A stretch of 8,871 bases of DNA, from contig CAZJFS010000181.1 in assembly GCA_964545075.1 (NCBI GenBank), forward strand, positions 1 through 8,871, written 5' to 3'. Position 1 is the stretch's first letter. Every line of letters begins with the position of its first letter. The position numbers and the translations under genes were made by a program. This document shows, piece after piece, positions 1-5,549 of this stretch. The notes under the pieces were generated by a model. The model had not been told where the DNA came from. It worked only from the letters and a program-made list of their open reading frames with translations, and made no database searches. Source of the stretch: DAOPXV01 sp035352535 (GTDB taxonomy: Bacteria > Muiribacteriota > UBA9980).

Positions 1-273
1 CAGATTGGGTCGATTGCTGATCGTCTGGCCGAGTTTGATAAAAGCGGGGCCCAGTTCCTCGAGGATCATCCTGATCCTTTGCCACAAAGTTTTTTCGGCC
101 TCCGAGGAGCCGTGTTTTGATATGTTTTTTTGGCTTTTAAATCCGAAGATTTTATCGATCTTTGTTCTTGATATGAAATCGCCAAAGCCATGTTTCGCAA
201 GTACGCCCAATATTTCGATATATCGATTGGCGTGGCGATACGTTTTGATTAGCCTTACGTTTTTGAAGCTCAT
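1..273 (-). CDS. UbiB/AarF (ABC1) family atypical kinase, N-terminal part
   Basis: Only the first 91 codons are present; the gene runs off the left edge. The peptide begins MSFKNVRLIKTYRHANRYIE and contains LEELGPAFIKLGQTISNRPN near the truncated end. That segment is the KxGQ motif characteristic of the UbiB/ABC1/ADCK atypical kinase family, which precedes the kinase core. Characterised members are membrane-associated ATPases that support ubiquinone or other isoprenoid-lipid metabolism; the substrate of this one cannot be told. The ATG at 273 is chosen because GGAG lies about seven bases upstream and the family N-terminus aligns from there. The frame is open back to the stop of the upstream gene at 322-324, so a slightly longer product is formally possible. 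It lies 48 bases downstream of the Cdd1-like gene on the same strand and is probably cotranscribed with it. The family call is secure; the remainder of the kinase is unseen. Confidence 0.88.
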   Translation of the reverse strand, partial: MSFKNVRLIKTYRHANRYIEILGVLAKHGFGDFISRTKIDKIFGFKSQKNISKHGSSEAEKTLWQRIRMILEELGPAFIKLGQTISNRPNL

Positions 274-321
274 TTTAGCTCCGCCCGCATGTATTGAAGT
301 TCCGCTAATACGGTAAAAGCG

Positions 322-561
322 TTATTCCATATGCGCTATTATTGTTTTTAAATCGGATAAGACATTGTGATCGAAGCTCCGGTTATTGCGTATGCAGAGC
401 AATGAATATATTAATTCCGGGTCGTTGTTTTTCATGTCTTCGAAATTTTTAAAGCCGGCATTATATAAATATTCGGCCAGCTTTTTGTTCGCATACGGCA
501 ATTTTATAAATCTTGCGATAAAGTCGCTTTTTGAAATAATATCCTGCATGTTTTCAAGCAT
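322..561 (-). CDS. Cdd1-like helix-hairpin-helix small protein
   Basis: This is a 79-residue soluble protein. Its second half contains LAEYLYNAGFKNFEDMKNND, then an ELIYSLLC segment and D-x-x-VL near the end. This pattern (a helix-hairpin-helix, then DPxxLYxxLC, then a D-x-x-VL helix) resembles the small 'pathogenicity locus' Cdd1 family, whose biochemical role is not established; helix-hairpin-helix folds often contact nucleic acid. The usual glycine-rich hairpin (IPxIGxxxA) appears as LPYANKKLA, so the DNA-contact loop may be degenerate. The start is uncertain: GAGGGG lies only two bases before ATG 561, while the next in-frame ATG at 549 has a gap of about fourteen bases. It is the first gene after the promoter at 667-695 and precedes the UbiB-like gene by 48 bases. 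The family call is from pattern memory and is moderate. Confidence 0.66.
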   Translation of the reverse strand: MLENMQDIISKSDFIARFIKLPYANKKLAEYLYNAGFKNFEDMKNNDPELIYSLLCIRNNRSFDHNVLSDLKTIIAHME

Positions 562-641
562 ATCCCCTCTATAAAATTTCGGCTACAGGTTTATTTATAT
601 GGCGTTCTCTAAAAAAATCCGGTATTTTACATTTCGACGAT

Positions 642-667
642 TCCAATAGAACAATTGTTCTATTGGA
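642..667. promoter_or_regulatory. Perfect 26-bp palindromic operator at the Cdd1/UbiB promoter
   Basis: The 26 bases are exactly self-complementary, centred between 654 and 655, with core GAACAATTGTTC flanked by TCCAATA and its complement. The palindrome begins on the last base of the -10 element of the leftward promoter and covers the expected start site, the classic place for a repressor such as a TetR-family dimer. A MarR-type regulator is an alternative. The identity of the bound protein is inference. Confidence 0.75.
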
Positions 668-695
668 TTGTAAACAATTTTTTTTGAAAAGTCAA
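667..695 (-). promoter_or_regulatory. Sigma-70 promoter of the Cdd1-UbiB operon
   Basis: Read on the minus strand, a -35 TTGACT (690-695) and a -10 TACAAT (667-672) are separated by exactly 17 bases. Each hexamer differs from consensus at one position. The predicted start is near 660, giving an untranslated leader of about 100 bases before ATG 561. The promoter lies between two GAAC-N4-GTTC palindromes, so it is probably strong but repressible. The rest of the 562-834 gap is AT-rich, and I see no further gene in it. Confidence 0.8.
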
Positions 696-710
696 TGAAT
701 TTTCAAAAAA

Positions 711-728
711 ATAGAACGATTGTTCAAT
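711..728. promoter_or_regulatory. Second, imperfect operator-like palindrome
   Basis: ATAGAACGATTGTTCAAT repeats the core of the 642-667 palindrome with GATT in place of AATT in the centre and one changed outer base. Its centre is 65 bases from the first site, just upstream of the -35 element. Two matching sites flanking one promoter suggest cooperative or looping repression by a single regulator; that is inference. Confidence 0.55.
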
Positions 729-834
729 TTTTAATTTGTCGAAACTTATTAAAACATTTAATTTATAGGGCTGGCGATTAATCCACGGGGCGTTAAAATA
801 ATTTGTAAACTTTCGTAAAGATATGAAGGTGAAG

Positions 835-1206
835 CTATTTTATTATCAGCGATTGCGCGATGGAGCATATCGCTGGCGTGATGTTCTCTACGCGGTAGGC
901 GTCATCGAACGCCGCGATAAAATCGGCGCATTTAACGGCCGGGGCGTAATTTCCAGGTTCCGGAAAAAGAAGCGCGCGATAAAGATAATAATGGCATCCG
1001 TATTCCGGGCTTTTTACGACGCTTTTATCGCGTTCCGATCTCGCGAACGCTTCGGCGTCCTCGCGCTTGAAAAAAGCTTTGTCGAAATAAATGAAAAACC
1101 CGTCGCCAAGGACGGTCTCGTAACGGTCCTCGCGGTATATGAGCCATATGTCGAGTTCGCTCATGCTGCCGCTCAGAACGAGCTGGTATAACTCGTTTAT
1201 ATCCAT
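835..1206 (-). CDS. Hypothetical protein translationally coupled to the nucleotidase
   Basis: This is a 123-residue protein that I do not recognise. It begins MDINELYQLVLSGSMSELDI and has an acidic, aromatic-rich first half (LGDGFFIYFDKAFF around residues 33-46) and a short helical C-terminus. No signal peptide, membrane segment, metal-binding cluster or catalytic motif is apparent, so it is probably a cytoplasmic globular protein. The ATG is separated from the nucleotidase TAA by only two bases and lacks a clear Shine-Dalgarno sequence, which points to translation by reinitiation after the upstream gene. G/C-rich third codon positions match the neighbouring genes and favour this frame over the opposite-strand reading frame at 823-1191. 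It ends in TAG at 835-837, and no convincing terminator follows. Function unknown. Confidence 0.7.
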   Translation of the reverse strand: MDINELYQLVLSGSMSELDIWLIYREDRYETVLGDGFFIYFDKAFFKREDAEAFARSERDKSVVKSPEYGCHYYLYRALLFPEPGNYAPAVKCADFIAAFDDAYRVENITPAICSIAQSLIIK

Positions 1207-1208
1207 GA

Positions 1209-2918
1209 TTAGTTTTTGATTCTGCCTTCGATATCGACGTCAATTATTTTCATTGATTTTACGGCTTCGACGAAAAGCTCGGTCAGATTTCCGCTTGATT
1301 GTTTTTCCTCGGCGTCATTGAACATCGTGAAACCGTCTCCGCCGCCGGCCGTGAAATCGGACGTGGCCAGCGTATATATCTTTTCGTCCTCCAAAGGCAT
1401 GCCGTTGATCGAAAGCTCTTCGACCGCTCCGTTTTTATAAATGACGCGCATGCCTTTCGAAACCTGAAGGAAGCCGCCGAATTTACCGGCGAGAAATTTA
1501 TTGCTGATATTTTCAGCGGGCTCCATTATTTCAGCGAAGCGGCCGTTATCGTAAACGACAGTGCGCGATTGCCTTTCGTTTTTATAATTGGCGAGAATTC
1601 TTCCGGCCGACATCTTCGCGACGTATTCAAACGCGCTTTTTATGTACTTGCCTTTGATTCTCATAACGGTCATGCCCTGGTTGAAAGGGAATGCGTTTAT
1701 GCAGTCGGCGATCTTTATGTCGCCTTTTAAAATGCTCGCGCGAATGCTTCCGCCGTTGATGACGGCCATGTCGGCCTTCGAATGTTTCAGGATCATATCG
1801 GCTAAAAAGTCGCCGAGATTGGTTTCTTCGCCGCGAACATTTGCGCGCTCGCCGACGAGGGTTTTGACGGCGGTTCCTATGACTATCATGACCTGTTGCG
1901 AAATTTCGGAGCCGTATTTATCGACGATCTTTTGAGTATCGGCGTCTTTGGCTATAGTTGAGTCCATCCTGTCGAGTTTGGAATCCAGTAGGCGCAGCGC
2001 GCGGGTGGCGAAACAAAAGCCGAGGTTCAATTCGCCGACGAACTCGCCTTTTTCGAAGGCCTGGCAAATGATTACCGGTTTGTTCGCTGGGTTGTTTACG
2101 ATGACTGCTTTTTCAAGCTTGGTGTGAGAATGCCCGCCGATTATGACGTCTATTCCGGATACGCTTGCGGCTATCTTTTCGTCGGCGCCGTAACCGTTAT
2201 GCGAAAGAAGCATTACTACGTCGGCTTTCGTCCTTAATTCCGGAACTATTTTTTCAAGGGCGGCTATCGGGTCAAGCACTTTAACGCCCTTCAAGGATTT
2301 AGGCCCTACGAGATTTTCAAGATCTTTCGCGATCGTTCCGGTAAAAGCTATTTTAATTCCGGCGACTTCTTTTATTATATAAGGTTTTATTCTGGCAGCC
2401 GCTTCGGGATGGATCGCGGGATCGAATTCGAGGTTGCAGTTGACTATGCTGAAATCCGCTGGTTTTATTACTTTAAGCAACCATTCGGCGCCTTCGTCGA
2501 ATTCGTGGTTTCCGGGGCACATTACGTCGTATCCCGCCGAGTTCATTGTATCGATCTCGGCCGAGCCCTTGAAGAAATTGAAAAACAGGGTCCCCTGGAA
2601 AGAGTCGCCGGCCGAAAGGCGAAGCGTGTTTGGCTCCGCTTGCCGGGCATTTTTAAAGAAAGATGCGATCCTTGAAATGCCCGCGACCTCTTCCGTTCCG
2701 CCGGTTGGCACTGGCGTTATGAAGCCGTTGAGGTTGGAGTGCATATCGTTGGTGTGAAGCAGTTTTATGTGGATCTCGCGGTTTTCGCGGCTATATTCAG
2801 AATGTTTAATGTTGTTTCCGGCGATGCAGATGCTGGAAGCTATTAAAAGGACAGATAATAATGAAACGCCAAAAAGAACGCGTTTGAAATTAAACGATGC
2901 CCGGATATTTTTAAACAT
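1209..2918 (-). CDS. Secreted 5'-nucleotidase / cyclic phosphodiesterase family protein (UshA/YfkN type)
   Basis: This 569-residue protein begins with a basic N-terminus and a hydrophobic stretch (about residues 13-33) typical of a Sec signal peptide, so it acts outside the inner membrane. The metallophosphoesterase domain follows: TNDMH (56-60), AGD (103-105), GNHEFD (136-141), SH (239-240) and GGHSH (261-265), the full set of residues that bind the two metal ions. The C-terminal 5'-nucleotidase domain is recognisable from NLGDFLAD (367-374), NGGSIR (388-393), QVSKG (485-489) and the GGGDGF segment (525-530). The family hydrolyses extracellular nucleotides (5'-nucleotidase, UDP-sugar hydrolase or 2',3'-cyclic phosphodiesterase); which substrate applies here is open. 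A purine-rich GGGCGGGA lies upstream of ATG 2918. It is the first gene of a leftward operon with the 123-residue protein and is divergent from the PfkB kinase. Confidence 0.93.
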   Translation of the reverse strand: MFKNIRASFNFKRVLFGVSLLSVLLIASSICIAGNNIKHSEYSRENREIHIKLLHTNDMHSNLNGFITPVPTGGTEEVAGISRIASFFKNARQAEPNTLRLSAGDSFQGTLFFNFFKGSAEIDTMNSAGYDVMCPGNHEFDEGAEWLLKVIKPADFSIVNCNLEFDPAIHPEAAARIKPYIIKEVAGIKIAFTGTIAKDLENLVGPKSLKGVKVLDPIAALEKIVPELRTKADVVMLLSHNGYGADEKIAASVSGIDVIIGGHSHTKLEKAVIVNNPANKPVIICQAFEKGEFVGELNLGFCFATRALRLLDSKLDRMDSTIAKDADTQKIVDKYGSEISQQVMIVIGTAVKTLVGERANVRGEETNLGDFLADMILKHSKADMAVINGGSIRASILKGDIKIADCINAFPFNQGMTVMRIKGKYIKSAFEYVAKMSAGRILANYKNERQSRTVVYDNGRFAEIMEPAENISNKFLAGKFGGFLQVSKGMRVIYKNGAVEELSINGMPLEDEKIYTLATSDFTAGGGDGFTMFNDAEEKQSSGNLTELFVEAVKSMKIIDVDIEGRIKN

Positions 2919-2987
2919 ATTGTTTCCCGCCCCTAATACTTAATTTATATATTTATCTAAAAAAATAAAAACCGGCTTTTTTCATTA

Positions 2988-3017
2988 ATTTTAACATAAA
3001 AATGGAAAAAATTAAAG
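2988..3017 (-). promoter_or_regulatory. Tentative promoter of the nucleotidase operon
   Basis: On the minus strand the very AT-rich intergenic region offers an extended -10, TGTTAAAAT (TAAAAT at 2988-2993), with only a poor -35 (TTTAAT) about 17 bases upstream. The resulting leader would be about 65 bases. In such AT-rich DNA this could be chance. Confidence 0.3.
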
Positions 3018-3023
3018 TGATAA

Positions 3024-3052
3024 TTTATTATTTTTAATTTTTTTAGTATAAT
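3024..3052 (+). promoter_or_regulatory. Probable promoter of the PfkB-family kinase gene
   Basis: A perfect -10 TATAAT lies at 3047-3052, with a weak -35 (TTTATT, 3024-3029) at 17-base spacing. It sits about 31 bases before the start codon, leaving a leader of roughly 25 bases that carries the ribosome binding site. The -10 and its position are convincing; the -35 is not. Confidence 0.5.
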
Positions 3053-3083
3053 GTGGCGAGTTTTGTTTATATGGAGATGATGA

Positions 3084-3998
3084 ATGTCAAAGATTCTTGT
3101 TTCAGGCCTTATCAATTTTGAAACGACATTAAAAATAGATCGGTTCCCGCTCGAATATTTTCCGGTAACGTACCCTTTTTTCGGCGTTAACGGGACCGTT
3201 TCCGGCGTCGGTTACAATGTGGCGAAAGCGTTGAAAAAGCTGGGCGACGAAGTCCGCCTCATTTCAATGACGGGCGACGACGCTTGCGGCCGGATCGTGC
3301 CGGTTGAATTGGGCGCGGCCGGTATCGCATGCGAAAATGTGATTAAAATGCTCGAACATACGCCGCAATCGGTTATTATTTTTGAAAATAGCGGCCGGCG
3401 TCAGATTCATGTAGATCTTAAAGACATACAGCGGACGCAATATCCTTTTGATAAGTTCGAAGCGGCGGCTGAAAAATGTGATCTGATGGCGCTATGTAAC
3501 ATTAATTTTTCAAGGCGGTTTCTTTCCGCCGCTAAAAAAATGAGAAAACCGATCGCGACCGATGTTCACGCGATATCGAGCCTGGATGACGATTACAACC
3601 GTGATTTCATGGAAGCGGCGGATGTTCTTTTCATGAGCGATGAACTTCTTCCCTGCGAACCAGCCGAATGGGCCCGAATCGTTATGTCGCGTTTTAAAAG
3701 CGAGGTCGTCGTTATCGGGCTCGGCGCACGTGGGGCGCTTATAGCCGTAAGGTCGAAAGATATTATGGAAACTATACCCGCTTGCGATATAAGGCCCGTC
3801 GTGAACACGATCGGCGCCGGGGATTCGCTCTTTTCGGCTTTCATACATTTTTACGCCGCGGCGGGCGACGCATATTCGTCTTTAAAAAAGGCGATGGTCT
3901 TCGCCGCATGGAAGATCGGAGGCAATGGCGGCGCCGACGGATTTTTAAATGAAGCCGAGTTGCTGGAGATATACGAAAAAAAAGCGCGAATCAATTAA
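3084..3998 (+). CDS. PfkB/ribokinase family carbohydrate or nucleoside kinase
   Basis: This 304-residue cytoplasmic kinase is of usual length for the PfkB family. The N-terminal family signature appears as SGVGYNVAKALKKLG (40-54), in which the normal GG pair is SGVG. The C-terminal signature is NTIGAGDSLFSAF (241-253): the anion-hole loop GAGD with D247 as the expected catalytic base. IGLGARGAL (211-219) is the usual ATP-proximal strand and loop. The family phosphorylates sugars, sugar phosphates or nucleosides; sequence alone does not show which. ATG 3084 is chosen because GGAG lies seven bases upstream and the start falls just after a TATAAT element. The gene is divergent from the secreted nucleotidase, so a nucleoside or ribose substrate is plausible but unproven. 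It appears monocistronic: a new promoter begins 70 bases after its stop. Confidence 0.9.
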   Translation: MSKILVSGLINFETTLKIDRFPLEYFPVTYPFFGVNGTVSGVGYNVAKALKKLGDEVRLISMTGDDACGRIVPVELGAAGIACENVIKMLEHTPQSVIIFENSGRRQIHVDLKDIQRTQYPFDKFEAAAEKCDLMALCNINFSRRFLSAAKKMRKPIATDVHAISSLDDDYNRDFMEAADVLFMSDELLPCEPAEWARIVMSRFKSEVVVIGLGARGALIAVRSKDIMETIPACDIRPVVNTIGAGDSLFSAFIHFYAAAGDAYSSLKKAMVFAAWKIGGNGGADGFLNEAELLEIYEKKARIN

Positions 3999-4000
3999 CG

Positions 4001-4035
4001 GGTCTGCGCGTGTAAATACAGGTGCGCTCAGTACC
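4001..4035 (+). terminator. Possible terminator hairpin after the PfkB gene
   Basis: GGT-CTG at 4001-4006 pairs with CAG and ACC at 4029-4035 around one bulge, and GCG at 4008-4010 pairs with CGC at 4025-4027, extended by three G-U pairs. An eight-base AAATACAG loop closes it. The hairpin starts three bases after the stop codon, but only a poor T-tract (TTTATT at 4041-4046) follows, so termination may be weak. Confidence 0.3.
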
Positions 4036-4068
4036 GGGCGTTTATTCATTAATATGTGAAAAACTTCA

Positions 4069-4097
4069 TTGACAAGCGCCGCGCAATGCTGTATAAT
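4069..4097 (+). promoter_or_regulatory. Exact consensus sigma-70 promoter of the efflux operon
   Basis: TTGACA (4069-4074) and TATAAT (4092-4097) are both perfect matches to consensus and are separated by exactly 17 bases. The expected start is near 4104-4106, giving an untranslated leader of about 134 bases. An unregulated promoter of this strength would be unusual for a drug pump. The palindrome directly over the start site and the leader hairpin therefore suggest it is normally held off. Confidence 0.92.
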
Positions 4098-4106
4098 AAT
4101 TTTTTG

Positions 4107-4124
4107 AATGAACATCCGTTCATT
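4107..4124. promoter_or_regulatory. TetR-type operator over the efflux start site
   Basis: AATGAAC (4107-4113) and GTTCATT (4118-4124) form a perfect inverted repeat around the four-base centre ATCC. It starts ten bases after the -10 element, covering the start of transcription. Operators of this form are typical for TetR/AcrR-family repressors of RND pumps. The core GAAC-N4-GTTC is the same as in the 642-667 and 711-728 sites. No regulator gene lies in the window. Confidence 0.78.
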
Positions 4125-4154
4125 ATTTGAAAACGTTATCGGAAATTTCACGAA

Positions 4155-4199
4155 ATGTCAGCGGTGAGCCGTTGCTCAGCGCCTGTTTTTTATTGTTAA
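4155..4199 (+). CDS. Possible 14-residue leader peptide over the attenuator
   Basis: ATG 4155 opens a short frame, MSAVSRCSAPVFYC, ending at TAA 4197-4199. It lies within the transcribed leader and its codons 3-10 are the terminator-like hairpin at 4161-4182, so a ribosome reading it would melt the hairpin. The ribosome binding site is weak (GGA eleven bases upstream). A frame this short can occur by chance; it is listed because its position on the hairpin is what ribosome-mediated attenuation would require. Confidence 0.22.
   Translation: MSAVSRCSAPVFYC
4161..4191 (+). terminator. Terminator-like hairpin in the efflux leader (candidate attenuator)
   Basis: GCG-G-TGAGC (4161-4169) pairs with GCTCA-G-CGC (4174-4182) around a CGTT loop: eight base pairs with one G-G mismatch. 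Three bases later comes a run of six T (4186-4191). It lies about 55 bases downstream of the predicted start and 48 bases before the adaptor start codon, so it would stop efflux transcripts early unless bypassed. TCAC at 4148-4151 can pair with GTGA at 4164-4167 as a competing, though short, fold. It could also serve readthrough from the PfkB gene. Confidence 0.6.
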
Positions 4200-4238
4200 T
4201 TTTATGAAAAATAAATATTTTGAAAGGAATGATTCAAA

Positions 4239-5480
4239 TTGTTTAAGAACTTGAAAAAGTTTGTGGTTCTGGCGATATTTTTCGTTATCGCGCTGGGAAT
4301 ACTTAGTTTTATGAAAAATGCGGAGAAAAAAAAAGTGTCTTCTGGAAGAGCGAAAAACGTCGTGGATGAGCAAATCATCGTTAAAACCGTTCCTTTATTG
4401 GTTGATACGGTCGAAACTATAGTCGAACTCAATGGCAGGCTTTTTTCGGAACTTGAAACGACGGTTAGCTCGGAAGTTGACGGCGTCGTAGAAGCGACAA
4501 CCAAAGAAATGGGCGATACCATTGGAGAAAAGGAAATGCTCGTTAAGATCAGGGACGTCGAGTATGAGATAAAATACAGGCAGGCGAATTTTGATTATAT
4601 GCAGACGCTTACCAAATTATCCGTGGATACTTCTTCCGTGAATGTCAATTCCGTAAATATTGAAAACATAAGCTCGGTAAAAAAAGCCCGCGCGAATTAC
4701 GAGAACCTCCGTTCGAGCTTCTGGAGGGTCACCGAACTTAGAAAAAACGATCTCACTTCGAAGCAGCTTCTGGAAGATACTGAAAGCAAGCTCAAAGCAG
4801 CCGAAGCCGATCTTCAGTTCGCGCGCGAGGACGCTAAAACGCTTATTTTGACGCTTCAAGCCAAGAACGCGGCGCTGGATCTTGCGAAAAAGAAGCTTGA
4901 AGATACCAAGGTTATCGCGCCATATGCCGGTTTTATCCAGAAAAGGATCGTTTCCGATGGCGAATATGTTAAGGTCGGCACGCCTCTTTATACCATAATA
5001 AAGATAAACCCGATAAGATTCATTGGCGGCGTTCCTGAAAATTATATTTCAGACATATCGCTTGGTAAGGCTGTTGAAGTTGCGGTTGATGCCGTGAATG
5101 GCGTTTATACCGGTAAAATAACAAAGGTAAGCCCTTCTTCGACTCTCGAAAGCCATTCGGTAGATATAGAGGTTTCAATAGAAAATTCAAAGAATGTTTT
5201 AAAACCTGGATATTTCGCCGAAGCTAAGATATTATTGAACACGAACCCCAAGGGGATTCTGATACCGACCGAAGCGCTTTATATTTTTGCCGGCGTTGAA
5301 AAGGTTTTTGAAATAAAGGATGGCAAGTCCTTCGAAAGAAAAGTTAAACTCGGCAGGCGTTTCATAGATAAAATAGAAATTAAAGGCGGGCTTTCAGGCA
5401 GTGAATTGATTGCCGTTACAAACGTAACGAAGTTATATGACGGGGCGGTCGTGAAAAAGCTTGAAACGGCCAAGCAGTAG
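4239..5480 (+). CDS. RND efflux periplasmic adaptor (membrane fusion protein, HlyD/AcrA type)
   Basis: This 413-residue protein bridges the RND pump to an outer-membrane channel. Residues 8-25 form a hydrophobic membrane anchor after a basic start, and there is no lipobox cysteine, so it is anchored rather than lipidated. Domains in order: first lipoyl half (about 73-108, SSEVDGVVEA), long alpha-helical hairpin (about 110-222), second lipoyl half (224-258, APYAGFIQKR then GEYVKVGTPL), beta-barrel (about 260-335), and membrane-proximal domain (from IPTEALY at 342). The start is TTG at 4239: a stop codon lies in frame at 4230-4232, AAAGGA (4223-4228) is ten bases upstream, and the first in-frame ATG (residue 25) would remove the anchor. 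It is the first gene of the operon, 69 bases before the pump gene. The substrate is not shown. Confidence 0.93.
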   Translation: MFKNLKKFVVLAIFFVIALGILSFMKNAEKKKVSSGRAKNVVDEQIIVKTVPLLVDTVETIVELNGRLFSELETTVSSEVDGVVEATTKEMGDTIGEKEMLVKIRDVEYEIKYRQANFDYMQTLTKLSVDTSSVNVNSVNIENISSVKKARANYENLRSSFWRVTELRKNDLTSKQLLEDTESKLKAAEADLQFAREDAKTLILTLQAKNAALDLAKKKLEDTKVIAPYAGFIQKRIVSDGEYVKVGTPLYTIIKINPIRFIGGVPENYISDISLGKAVEVAVDAVNGVYTGKITKVSPSSTLESHSVDIEVSIENSKNVLKPGYFAEAKILLNTNPKGILIPTEALYIFAGVEKVFEIKDGKSFERKVKLGRRFIDKIEIKGGLSGSELIAVTNVTKLYDGAVVKKLETAKQ

Positions 5481-5549
5481 TATTTGAAGCGTCCGGTGTT
5501 TTATAATTTAAGATTGAATAAAAAAATGAAATTAAGTGAGTGATAAATA

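Noticed and set aside
5..316. Rightward 103-residue frame at the left edge
   Set aside because: The complementary strand clearly encodes the conserved UbiB/ABC1 KxGQ region; this is its shadow.
823..1191. Rightward 122-residue frame opposite the hypothetical protein
   Set aside because: The minus-strand frame has G/C-rich third positions like its neighbours and fits the operon; the plus frame has a skewed R/K/A/V composition typical of an antisense shadow and no operon context.
2965..2985. AAAAACCGGCTTTTT inverted repeat in the divergent promoter region
   Set aside because: The stem is only A-T pairs around a GC core with no room for a loop, and it is not after any gene end, so it is not a plausible terminator.
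4229..4246. Five-codon frame (MIQIV) overlapping the adaptor start
   Set aside because: The Shine-Dalgarno sequence directly abuts its ATG, which leaves no spacing for initiation; the same sequence is well placed for TTG 4239.
4204..4254. Sixteen-residue frame in the leader overlapping the adaptor start
   Set aside because: It has no ribosome binding site and no relation to a structure; probably chance in AT-rich sequence.
5502..5507. TATAAT between adaptor and pump genes as an internal promoter
   Set aside because: No acceptable -35 hexamer lies at 16-18 bases upstream, and the 69-base gap fits an ordinary operon.
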